DNA of 7,056 bases, from contig JAGMCY010000013.1 in the NCBI GenBank assembly GCA_023128965.1, positions 1-7,056 of the forward strand, read 5' to 3'. Source of the stretch: Candidatus Aenigmatarchaeota archaeon (GTDB lineage: Archaea > Aenigmatarchaeota > Aenigmatarchaeia > QMZP01 > QMZT01). Shown here piece by piece: positions 1-5,293 of this stretch (its first letter is position 1; the number at the start of each line of letters is the position of its first letter). A program made the translations under genes and the position numbers. The notes beneath the pieces are model-generated. The model was not told where the DNA came from. It ran no database searches and saw nothing but the letters and a program-made list of their open reading frames with translations.

Positions 1-2
1 TG

Positions 3-578
3 GAGCAGATTTTCTACCTTTTCTTCTTCCCGACTCTTTTCATAATCATCCTCATATACATTCTCGTTTCACACTGGATGAGCGAGCACAAAGGCCTGAG
101 CATTTTATTAGCAGTTGCTGTTTACGCCTTCATAATATTCCAAGGGTTCTACAATTGGTTTATTTTCCTCAGCCCATATTGGTTCTTCATGCTCATTATT
201 CTTGGAGGTATTTGGTTATTTTTCAGGCCTAGAGGTGGAGGAGGGGCGAGAGGGATGACTGCCGGCGACAAGAAAGGCAGAGGTGGTAAACTTCTCGGTT
301 TTTTGGAAGACGTCACGGGTAAGAAATTGAACCCGAAAGATGTAGTGAAATTCGGTAAAATGATTGACAGGGACATTCAACAGTTAATCAAAAGGAAAAA
401 AATACTCGATAAGAGGTCAAAGGAGCTTGGCTCCGATTCAGCAGCAGCAAACCTTGTTTACAACCAGATCGCCCAGGTGGACCAGGCACTAGCAACCTTG
501 CAAAATTTCAAGCAATCAGGAGCCCTGGGTGACTACGAAGACTGGAGGAAGGCAAATAAGGAGATGTTTAGTTTATAG
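3..578 (+). CDS. Multi-pass membrane protein with C-terminal soluble helical domain, paralogue 1 (5' partial)
   Basis: I do not recognise a named family. The frame is open to the left edge of the window, and the codons before the ATG at 78 encode a hydrophobic helix (FFFPTLFIIILIYILV), so that ATG is almost certainly internal and the true start lies upstream. Visible are three membrane helices: the one above, one around LLAVAVYAFIIF, and one around FFMLIILGGIWLFF. A basic glycine-rich linker (RPRGGGGARG) follows, then about 100 charged, helix-prone residues with no membrane segment, probably cytoplasmic by the positive-inside rule. The three-helix core and the linker line up with the genes at 588 and 1781 (for example KP/RP followed by an RG-GGG run after helix 3), so this looks like a diverged paralogue whose last two helices are replaced by a soluble domain. 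The next gene follows after 9 bases, which suggests one transcript. Function unknown. Confidence 0.8.
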   Translation, partial: EQIFYLFFFPTLFIIILIYILVSHWMSEHKGLSILLAVAVYAFIIFQGFYNWFIFLSPYWFFMLIILGGIWLFFRPRGGGGARGMTAGDKKGRGGKLLGFLEDVTGKKLNPKDVVKFGKMIDRDIQQLIKRKKILDKRSKELGSDSAAANLVYNQIAQVDQALATLQNFKQSGALGDYEDWRKANKEMFSL

Positions 579-587
579 GGTAATGGT

Positions 588-1043
588 ATGTTTCCTTTCG
601 ATCTGTTTTCGATGGAACTCCTGCTTCCGTTTTTCCTAGTCCTCGCGATCATTTACGGCGCTCTCGAGGTTTCGAAGGTTTTTGAGAACCGCGCGGTGAA
701 GGGGATAATAGCCGTCGTCTTCGCCTTCTTCGCTATAATGAACGCGCAGGTTGTTTCCCTCATAAATGTCATCCTTCCCTACGCGGCGGGCTTTTTCGTT
801 GTCATCTTCATTATCTGGATGGTCATCAAGCCCTTCAGGGGGAGAGGAGGAGGGGGAGATTCCACTGTCCTGATCGTGATCCTCGTTCTTGTTGTGATCC
901 TCCTGGCAAGGCTCGGAACTGAGGGGTATATACAGAACAACTTTCTCACAGACCCGAACTTCCTCTGGATTATCGGGATAGTTGTCGTGCTTGTGATAAT
1001 CTGGAAGGCCTATAAAATGGGTTCTGGTGGAGGTCAGCAGTAA
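588..1043 (+). CDS. Five-helix membrane protein of unknown function, paralogue 2
   Basis: A 151-residue, very hydrophobic protein with about five predicted membrane helices: residues 9-25, 38-58, 63-80, 93-107 and 126-140. Helices 3 and 4 are separated by a basic glycine-rich linker (KPFRGRGGGG, 81-90), and the C-terminus is also glycine-rich (GSGGGQQ). There is no signal peptide and no catalytic motif that I can see. It aligns with the gene at 1781: LPFFLVLAIIYG against FPFLLALAIVYG in helix 1, RAVKGIIAVVFAFF against RSARGLISLIIAFF in helix 2, and a similar last helix. It follows the preceding membrane gene by 9 bases without a strong Shine-Dalgarno site and is probably co-transcribed. It ends 3 bases from the 3' end of the convergent gene at 1047. 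The shared core and glycine linkers suggest subunits of one membrane assembly, which is inference. Confidence 0.85.
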   Translation: MFPFDLFSMELLLPFFLVLAIIYGALEVSKVFENRAVKGIIAVVFAFFAIMNAQVVSLINVILPYAAGFFVVIFIIWMVIKPFRGRGGGGDSTVLIVILVLVVILLARLGTEGYIQNNFLTDPNFLWIIGIVVVLVIIWKAYKMGSGGGQQ

Positions 1044-1046
1044 GAA

Positions 1047-1580
1047 CTAGGCTGATGCCTGCTGTCGTTGTGGTTGTTTTCCCATTTCATCCGGTATGAA
1101 GTATTCCTTTATAATTCCGCATCCCTTGAAGAAAAGACCTTTATCAAGGCCCTTTATGACAACTTTTCCTTCCTCGTCCTTAAAGTTTTTAGTGTAGAAT
1201 TCGTTTATGATTTTATTGAAAGCGTCTATTTCGGGGTTAAGTATCTGGTAAATCGCGGCCGATGCCTGAAGCGTTATCCTATATTCTTCACTAATTCTTT
1301 CTTGCAATTTCTTGGCATCTTCTTCAGTTCTCACTCCCTTTGATTTTTTAAGCAGGCTTTCTATTTTATCCACAGAACCCTTCAGCTTATTTCTTGTGCT
1401 TTTTAGCGTGGATTTGTAATCGTTATTTACCCCTTTAAAAGTATCGTATTGCTCTTCCGGAACTTTCCCGGAAAAATTTTCTATAAAGCCGTCTATCCCT
1501 TTATACAGTTCGCCGACAAGGTACTTTTCGAATTTATTGTATCCTTCTCCGAATTTTCTGGGATCGATCTTTCCAGCCAT
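1047..1580 (-). CDS. Soluble helical protein of unknown function
   Basis: A 177-residue protein rich in Lys and Glu, with no membrane helix or signal peptide. It looks mostly alpha-helical, with coiled-coil-like stretches at about residues 50-110, and ends in a short polar tail (PQRQQASA). I recognise no domain. I chose the ATG at 1580 rather than the in-frame GTG at 1604: a GGTG Shine-Dalgarno site sits 5 bases upstream of the ATG, and the TATA box at 1623-1631 predicts transcription starting near 1600, which would leave the GTG outside the message. The gene lies antisense between two paralogous membrane genes, divergent from the one at 1781 and converging with the one at 588, ending 3 bases away. 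A cytoplasmic partner of the membrane proteins is possible but rests only on position. Base composition looks AT-richer than the neighbours. Confidence 0.85.
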   Translation of the reverse strand: MAGKIDPRKFGEGYNKFEKYLVGELYKGIDGFIENFSGKVPEEQYDTFKGVNNDYKSTLKSTRNKLKGSVDKIESLLKKSKGVRTEEDAKKLQERISEEYRITLQASAAIYQILNPEIDAFNKIINEFYTKNFKDEEGKVVIKGLDKGLFFKGCGIIKEYFIPDEMGKQPQRQQASA

Positions 1581-1585
1581 TTCCA

Positions 1586-1589
1586 CACC
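1586..1589 (-). promoter_or_regulatory. Shine-Dalgarno site for the helical protein gene
   Basis: GGTG on the - strand, complementary to the usual 3' end of archaeal 16S rRNA, lies 5 bases upstream of the ATG at 1580. It decides the start in favour of this ATG over the upstream GTG at 1604. Confidence 0.6.
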
Positions 1590-1622
1590 AATTAGATTTA
1601 TCACTTGATAGTAGTTTTAATT

Positions 1623-1631
1623 GTTTATAAA
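1623..1631 (-). promoter_or_regulatory. Archaeal TATA box for the gene at 1047-1580
   Basis: The - strand reads TTTATAAAC, preceded by purine-rich GAAAGC that could serve as a TFB recognition element. A start about 27 bases downstream of the box centre falls near 1600, giving a leader of about 20 bases that contains the GGTG Shine-Dalgarno site. Confidence 0.65.
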
Positions 1632-1723
1632 GCTTTCTTATCCCAATTTGCCAGTGCTCTTTGGCAGCCGTGGCTTTTAAATAAACTTTTTTCAGAAGCA
1701 ACTGAAAGCTGCTGGTTTTCGAT

Positions 1724-1747
1724 TAACCTTTTTGGATAAAAAGGTTA
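1724..1747. repeat. Perfect 10-bp inverted repeat, candidate operator
   Basis: taaccttttt and aaaaaggtta are exact reverse complements separated by the 4-base spacer ggat. The right arm ends 3 bases before the TATA box of the gene at 1781, overlapping the place where TFB would bind. A dimeric regulator site is the simplest reading. A transcribed hairpin is also possible, but only a short T run (ctttt) follows it. Confidence 0.6.
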
Positions 1748-1750
1748 CGC

Positions 1751-1760
1751 TTTTATAAAA
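1751..1760 (+). promoter_or_regulatory. Archaeal TATA box for the gene at 1781
   Basis: TTTTATAAAA is palindromic and a near-ideal archaeal TATA box. Its centre is about 25 bases before the ATG at 1781, so transcription would begin at or within a few bases of the start codon. The message is probably leaderless, consistent with the absence of a Shine-Dalgarno site. The upstream bases ttacgc are a poor TFB element; the inverted repeat sits there instead. Confidence 0.7.
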
Positions 1761-1780
1761 GTTATGCACAATTATTTAAT

Positions 1781-2332
1781 ATGGCAGACGGATCATTTCA
1801 AATATTAGTTCAGAACATGAACAGGCTGGGCTTCTTCCAGTTCTTGTTCCCGTTCCTTCTTGCACTAGCGATCGTCTACGGACTTCTGACATGGGCACTG
1901 AAAGACCAGTTGCCGAGATCAGCAAGGGGATTGATTTCGCTTATCATCGCGTTCTTCGTGATGCTTTACTCCAGTTGGAACGTGGCGATAGTCAGTTTCT
2001 TCGCTAACCTTTCAGGAATGTGGCTTGTGGCAGCGACAGGGATGTTGTTCATAGTGATTTTGCTCGCGCTCGCGGGACAGAGGCCCCAGGATCTTCTTGC
2101 GGGACCAAAGGCGAAGTGGGTTGCAGTTCTGGTCCTCGTGTTCATAGGCATAGTGATATTCTTCGGAGCAGGTGCAGGCTGGCTTCTCAGTATACCGGGA
2201 TTGTATATTACTTCGGATTTCTGGACAATTCTATTCTTCATAGTGATACTCGCTTTAGTGGTATTCTGGCTAGGACAAGAAGAGAAAGGAGAAGGAGCAC
2301 CGGCCACCGGAGGAGAAGAAAAGAAACCCTGA
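1781..2332 (+). CDS. Five-helix membrane protein of unknown function, paralogue 3
   Basis: A 183-residue integral membrane protein with about five helices: residues 18-36, 50-74, 80-98, 112-135 and 147-164. A short acidic, glycine-rich tail follows (GEGAPATGGEEKKP). Helix 1 (FPFLLALAIVYG) and the start of helix 2 (RGLISLIIAFF) match the protein encoded at 588, as does the overall layout of three helices, a polar linker, then two helices. The linker here (GQRPQDLLAGPKAK) lacks the GGGG run of the other two. No enzyme motif is visible and I do not recognise the family. Unlike its paralogues it has its own strong promoter, is probably leaderless, and is preceded by an inverted repeat, so it is likely regulated separately. 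A T-rich stretch follows the stop. Confidence 0.87.
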   Translation: MADGSFQILVQNMNRLGFFQFLFPFLLALAIVYGLLTWALKDQLPRSARGLISLIIAFFVMLYSSWNVAIVSFFANLSGMWLVAATGMLFIVILLALAGQRPQDLLAGPKAKWVAVLVLVFIGIVIFFGAGAGWLLSIPGLYITSDFWTILFFIVILALVVFWLGQEEKGEGAPATGGEEKKP

Positions 2333-2337
2333 ACATC

Positions 2338-2355
2338 TTTATTTTTACTTATTTT
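2338..2355 (+). terminator. T-rich archaeal-type terminator
   Basis: Directly after the stop of the membrane gene the + strand has several T runs (tttattttt, then tttt), the usual signal for archaeal RNA polymerase termination. No hairpin is evident. Confidence 0.5.
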
Positions 2356-2377
2356 AACAGCGTTAGCTGGAAGAAGG

Positions 2378-2387
2378 TTTTTTATTA
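2378..2387 (+). promoter_or_regulatory. Possible TATA box for the RNase P subunit gene
   Basis: ttttttatta is centred about 25 bases before the ATG at 2407, the spacing expected for a leaderless transcript. The sequence is a weaker match to the TATA consensus than those at 1623 and 1751. Confidence 0.4.
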
Positions 2388-2406
2388 TCCATGATAATCT
2401 AATTCT

Positions 2407-2745
2407 ATGACAAGAAGGGTAAAACCTGAAACCTGGAAAAAAATCGCGAAGGAAAGGATAAAAATACTTTTTGACCAGGCCGGGAAGGAATTCAAGAAAC
2501 ACCCCGAACGCTCGAAAAGGTATGTGGAACTCGCGAGGAAGATGGGAATGAGGTATAACGTTAGGCTAACGAAAGAAATGAAAATGAGGTTCTGTAAGAA
2601 ATGCTTTTCTTATCTCAAGCCTGGGGTTAACTGCAGGGTCAGAACGAGAAGGGACAAGCAGTCCGTGGTTCTCACCTGCCTGGATTGCGGTTTCGTTTCG
2701 AGGTATCCTTATATACGAGAGAAGGGAATTAATAAAAAGGGCTGA
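2407..2745 (+). CDS. rnp4: Ribonuclease P protein component 4 (Rpp21/Rpr2 family)
   Basis: Protein subunit of archaeal RNase P, which removes 5' leaders from precursor tRNAs; in characterised archaea it works paired with the Rpp29 homologue on the specificity side of the RNA. The 112-residue length is normal. The N-terminal half is basic and helical. The C-terminal half holds a zinc ribbon with two CxxC pairs, C63/C66 (FCKKC) and C91/C94 (CLDC), and the family signature between and after them: YLKPGVNCRVRTRR, then LTCLDCGFVSRYPY. A fifth cysteine, C76, lies in the NCRVR segment. The ATG at 2407 starts a basic N-terminus (MTRRVKPETW), and no Shine-Dalgarno site is visible, in line with a leaderless message. 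A small membrane protein gene follows after 5 bases. Confidence 0.93.
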   Translation: MTRRVKPETWKKIAKERIKILFDQAGKEFKKHPERSKRYVELARKMGMRYNVRLTKEMKMRFCKKCFSYLKPGVNCRVRTRRDKQSVVLTCLDCGFVSRYPYIREKGINKKG

Positions 2746-2750
2746 ACTCG

Positions 2751-3002
2751 ATGAAACTCGTTATCTTGTTGGGTACGCTGATAATATTCATTTCCTGCTT
2801 TTTCATATTTTTCACTTTCGACTCCATGATACGAACGAAACTCGTATGCTCTTTCAGCGAGAGATTTGTCTGCAATGTATCTGAGCTTAACTTCGCTATA
2901 GTTTTCGGGATTTTAATAGTGGGGATGCTCCTTTTCGTGGACGCACTGGTAGTTTACATCATGATAAAAACATGGGTTCCCGGTATTTTCATGTACGGGT
3001 GA
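2751..3002 (+). CDS. Small two-helix membrane protein of unknown function
   Basis: An 83-residue protein with hydrophobic helices at about residues 3-23 and 47-72. The roughly 23-residue loop between them carries two cysteines, C33 and C41, and an N-V-S sequon at N42. If the loop faces outward, the cysteines could form a disulfide. I recognise no family. The gene begins 5 bases after the stop of the RNase P subunit gene with no clear promoter, so it is probably translated from the same message. It ends 8 bases from the 3' end of the convergent insertase gene. Support for it being real is the tight spacing, the ATG start and the coherent two-helix protein; conservation cannot be judged here. 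Confidence 0.7.
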   Translation: MKLVILLGTLIIFISCFFIFFTFDSMIRTKLVCSFSERFVCNVSELNFAIVFGILIVGMLLFVDALVVYIMIKTWVPGIFMYG

Positions 3003-3010
3003 AGCGAGAT

Positions 3011-3676
3011 TCATTCCACGCCCAAGAACTTTCTGAATATCCACGTGAAAGGGAGTGTTACGAGTATGTACCACCCAAGCCAGTTGAGGTATTCCCAGTT
3101 CAAAATGGGAATGGTGAACGGAAGTTTCGTTATAATATTCATTGTCGTGCGGTTCATATCCTGCGGAGAAACGCTCCATTGTGTGTTTTCGATATAAGCT
3201 ATCTCGTCCCTCAGATAACCCTTCTCATCAGAGAAATCGTTGTTGTCATTCGTGTCTATCACAACCCTTATATCAGTTTCGTTCAATTTCTCCGATCTCA
3301 GGGAATGGTTAAAGCCGGCGTAGGAAAAATAACCCAGACTCGTTACCTCATCGATTAGCGTTGTCTCGACAACAACACCGCTGTAGGTATTGTTTATGAA
3401 ACCGAGGAGTACCAGTACAATCCCCATGGTTATGAACATCGGTTTCATGTTGTGCTTCATCTGTTTCTGGCTCAGTTTCATCATCTCGCTCATGTACTCG
3501 TTCGCTTTTTTCGTGTCCTTGTTTTTCTGCGCTTCCTTCGATTTCCCCCTGTAAAACTTCATGTCCTTTTTCAGTTGCCGTATCTCACCTGGCTTTGTGA
3601 AAACCCTGTATATCACGCTTATGATGAACGATATGATTAAAGCCCAAATAAAAATCTCCTGATACGGCAGAAACAT
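3011..3676 (-). CDS. DUF106 family membrane protein insertase (YidC/Oxa1/EMC3-like)
   Basis: Archaeal member of the Oxa1 superfamily (DUF106, exemplified by MJ0480), thought to help insert proteins into the membrane. The 221 residues follow the family plan: helix 1 (7-25), a basic cytoplasmic coiled coil (29-77, with MSEMMKLSQKQMKHNMKP at its end), helix 2 (78-97), an outside segment, then the conserved C-terminal block (LPFTIPILNW, GWYILVTLPFTWIFRKFLG) with helix 3 at about 195-214. The outside segment (98-184) seems long. It holds an acidic DTNDNNDFSDE motif (141-151), and sequons at N123, N132 and N175, with a further one at N95 on the border of helix 2. The ATG at 3676 is preceded by a strong Shine-Dalgarno site. 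It follows the AdkA-like gene, a neighbour pair known from many archaeal genomes, where it lies near ribosomal protein genes that are absent here. Confidence 0.9.
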   Translation of the reverse strand: MFLPYQEIFIWALIISFIISVIYRVFTKPGEIRQLKKDMKFYRGKSKEAQKNKDTKKANEYMSEMMKLSQKQMKHNMKPMFITMGIVLVLLGFINNTYSGVVVETTLIDEVTSLGYFSYAGFNHSLRSEKLNETDIRVVIDTNDNNDFSDEKGYLRDEIAYIENTQWSVSPQDMNRTTMNIITKLPFTIPILNWEYLNWLGWYILVTLPFTWIFRKFLGVE

Positions 3677-3679
3677 TCA

Positions 3680-3685
3680 ATCACC
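3680..3685 (-). promoter_or_regulatory. Shine-Dalgarno site of the DUF106 gene
   Basis: GGTGAT on the - strand matches the archaeal anti-Shine-Dalgarno sequence over six bases and lies 3 bases before the ATG at 3676, just after the stop of the AdkA-like gene. The match is strong, the spacing rather short. Confidence 0.6.
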
Positions 3686-3692
3686 ATTCTAT

Positions 3693-4214
3693 TTAATGCT
3701 TTAAAAGGTCGCTGAGTTCTTCAACTGCCTCCATCATTCTCTTCTCCCTGAACTTTATTATCTTGAGGGTAGAGCCGCAAAGCGAGGAACACATCGCTCC
3801 GTAATATCTGTTGATGTGCTGGTGTTCGTTTGTTTTCGTTACGGTCCCCAACCCCGCATCTTCCTTTTCCAGTATCACTATGCTGTCCGGCTTGAATGAA
3901 CGGAAGAACTCGTCAGGCATCGTTCTCATGTAACCGTACGCCGTTCCCAACGTGAGATATCCATTCACTATGATATTCCCTCTCTCTTCCTTGAGGTCTG
4001 ATATCATGACATTTCCTAAATCTTTGTAGAATTTCGAAAGCATGTTCCTCGCAGTCTCGAGGTCTGTTGCGTTTTTCATGTCCTCTGCGATATTCCCTAT
4101 TGAATCGAAATCCACAACCTTGAACTCTTTTTTACGGGCTGCCCTCTGCAGGGCGAGATTTACTATGGTTTTCCTGTCTATCTCCGCCAGCCCCGTGACA
4201 AAAATCAGTTTCAT
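3693..4214 (-). CDS. Archaeal adenylate kinase (AdkA) homologue, probably catalytically inactive
   Basis: Homology to archaeal AdkA is visible from MKLIFVTG at the N-terminus, the central TLGTAYGYMRTMPDEFF and FKPDSIVILE segments, and the C-terminal EHQHINR...CGSTLKIIKF and AVEELSDLL. The enzyme family converts AMP and ATP to two ADP. Two features argue against activity here. The P-loop, normally like GVPGVGKT or GVPGVGGTT, is GLAEIDRKT (8-16) with both inner glycines lost. The segment after VILE, where active members have an arginine-rich lid (R-R-x-x-D-x-x-R-x-R-D type), is short and has no arginine (KEDAGLGTVTKTNEHQ). At 173 residues it is shorter than the usual 190 or so. I chose the ATG at 4214 because the family begins MKxxxVTG and a TATA-like box fits a leaderless start there; an in-frame ATG at 4223 would add three residues. 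It sits between the PGI/PMI and DUF106 genes, and a role linked to the insertase is possible. Confidence 0.8.
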   Translation of the reverse strand: MKLIFVTGLAEIDRKTIVNLALQRAARKKEFKVVDFDSIGNIAEDMKNATDLETARNMLSKFYKDLGNVMISDLKEERGNIIVNGYLTLGTAYGYMRTMPDEFFRSFKPDSIVILEKEDAGLGTVTKTNEHQHINRYYGAMCSSLCGSTLKIIKFREKRMMEAVEELSDLLKH

Positions 4215-4233
4215 AATAACCATTAAAGTCAGG

Positions 4234-4246
4234 TTTAATAAATATT
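4234..4246 (-). promoter_or_regulatory. Possible internal TATA box upstream of the AdkA-like gene
   Basis: AATATTTATTAAA on the - strand overlaps the stop codon of the PGI/PMI gene and is centred about 26 bases before the ATG at 4214, so it could start a leaderless AdkA-DUF106 transcript. The region is AT-rich, so chance is not excluded. Confidence 0.4.
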
Positions 4247-5291
4247 ATTCCCCCTTCTTTAAAATAGTTTTCAATTTTAAGAGCAGGCTGTCATCCCCTG
4301 GATCCTTGTTCCTGAGGAGGGCAAGGTAGACCGTTACGAAGTCAAGGACGTACATCGTGGAGAGCATTCTGGAAAGTTCGTAGGGATACAAAGACCAGAT
4401 CTCCACCACGTACTTCGCGGACTTCCTGAGCAGTTTTTTCGTGAATTCTATTCTCTTCCTTATTTGCTCGCTTTCCTTCTCGTCCCTTATCAATATAACG
4501 GAGAAATTCCTTGTTAAATACCCGCCCCCTTCCCACCCCAGGATCGAGTTGTGGTTCAGTTCAGGGTAGACTTCCGAAAATGACGGGACCTTCGAATTCT
4601 CGTTGAACTGGGTCCGCGCGCGGTGAGCGACGGGAGCGTATATACCGAACCCCTGGACAACCGGAACGGAATCCAGAAGTTTCATGGCAATCCTCTTCGC
4701 CAGGTTATCTTTCGTTGGTGTTTTTATCCCTGTTTCCTCCCTGGTTTCTCTCAGATTTTTCAAAACGAGATCGAGTTTCTGCTTTCTCACGAACTTTATG
4801 TTTTCCAACACGACTATTATAGGGAAGAGAAGATAACCAAGGGAAAATCTCGGTTTTATCCCCTTAGGGATCTTCACATAGTCTATCGAATGCTTAACGC
4901 ATTCCCTTTCGAGTTCGCCGCCCGATGTCACAGCGATGATTTCGCATCCTCTCCCCACGGCCTCCCTGAACACGCTGAGGGTTTCCTCTGTGTTTCCTGA
5001 ATAGCTGATCACGAAAACGAGGTCCTTGCTTCCGACATGTTTCGGGAGTTCGTATCCCTTGGAGACCCTTATGTCCCTCTCGGGGAATCCTCCCGCCAGT
5101 ATGTCCCCCGCTATTCCCGAACCTCCCATGCCGCACACGTAAACCCTTTCGGGCTTTTTGATTTCAAGTTTTCGGGAGAACTTCCTCCCGATTTCTATCG
5201 CTTCCTCGCACTGCTCGGGGAATTTATCGATAACCTTCACTACTTTCGAAATATCTATTCTCCCGATTTCATTCATATCGTCCAGAATCAC
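4245..5291 (-). CDS. Bifunctional phosphoglucose/phosphomannose isomerase
   Basis: Cytoplasmic SIS-domain isomerase interconverting glucose-6-phosphate or mannose-6-phosphate with fructose-6-phosphate, feeding glycolysis/gluconeogenesis and mannose-based glycan precursors. It is like the enzyme described from Pyrobaculum rather than the long classical PGI. Visible motifs are the glycine-rich turn GMGGSG (54-59), the phosphate-binding SYSGNTEET (96-104), the catalytic-site arginine in PRFSLGY (R148), the candidate base E231 in FNENSK, and H247 in ELNHN. The C-terminal LDFVTVYLALLRNKDP block carries the usual end of the second SIS domain. The 348-residue length is slightly above the typical 300-330. 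The GTG at 5291 lies 2 bases after the serS stop with GGGAG six bases upstream (5298-5302), so I prefer it; an in-frame ATG at 5276 is the alternative. Translation is probably coupled to serS. Confidence 0.92.
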   Translation of the reverse strand: MILDDMNEIGRIDISKVVKVIDKFPEQCEEAIEIGRKFSRKLEIKKPERVYVCGMGGSGIAGDILAGGFPERDIRVSKGYELPKHVGSKDLVFVISYSGNTEETLSVFREAVGRGCEIIAVTSGGELERECVKHSIDYVKIPKGIKPRFSLGYLLFPIIVVLENIKFVRKQKLDLVLKNLRETREETGIKTPTKDNLAKRIAMKLLDSVPVVQGFGIYAPVAHRARTQFNENSKVPSFSEVYPELNHNSILGWEGGGYLTRNFSVILIRDEKESEQIRKRIEFTKKLLRKSAKYVVEIWSLYPYELSRMLSTMYVLDFVTVYLALLRNKDPGDDSLLLKLKTILKKGE

Positions 5292-5293
5292 GC

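Noticed and set aside
78..80. ATG as the start of the first membrane protein gene
   Set aside because: The frame stays open to the window edge and the preceding codons encode a hydrophobic helix matching helix 1 of the paralogues, so this methionine is internal.
1602..1604. GTG start adding eight residues to the helical protein
   Set aside because: The TATA box at 1623-1631 predicts transcription starting near or after this codon, and the GGTG site serves the ATG at 1580 instead.
3..2332. Assignment of the membrane paralogues to VirB2/TrbC-like pilins, holins or a secretion channel
   Set aside because: Small size and glycine runs are suggestive, but no family motif, signal peptide or neighbouring ATPase is visible in the window.
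1966..2502. Open frame of 178 codons on the - strand across the third membrane gene and the start of rnp4
   Set aside because: It spans a T-rich terminator and two confident genes on the other strand; its product is not coherent and it is best explained as a shadow.
2966..2970. Short T run on the - strand as terminator of the leftward operon
   Set aside because: Five Ts inside a coding region of the opposite strand, about 40 bases past the stop, are too little evidence.
3698..3707. CTTTTAAAGC on the - strand as a separate TATA box for DUF106
   Set aside because: It encodes the last residues of the AdkA-like protein, and DUF106 already has a strong Shine-Dalgarno site that fits co-transcription.
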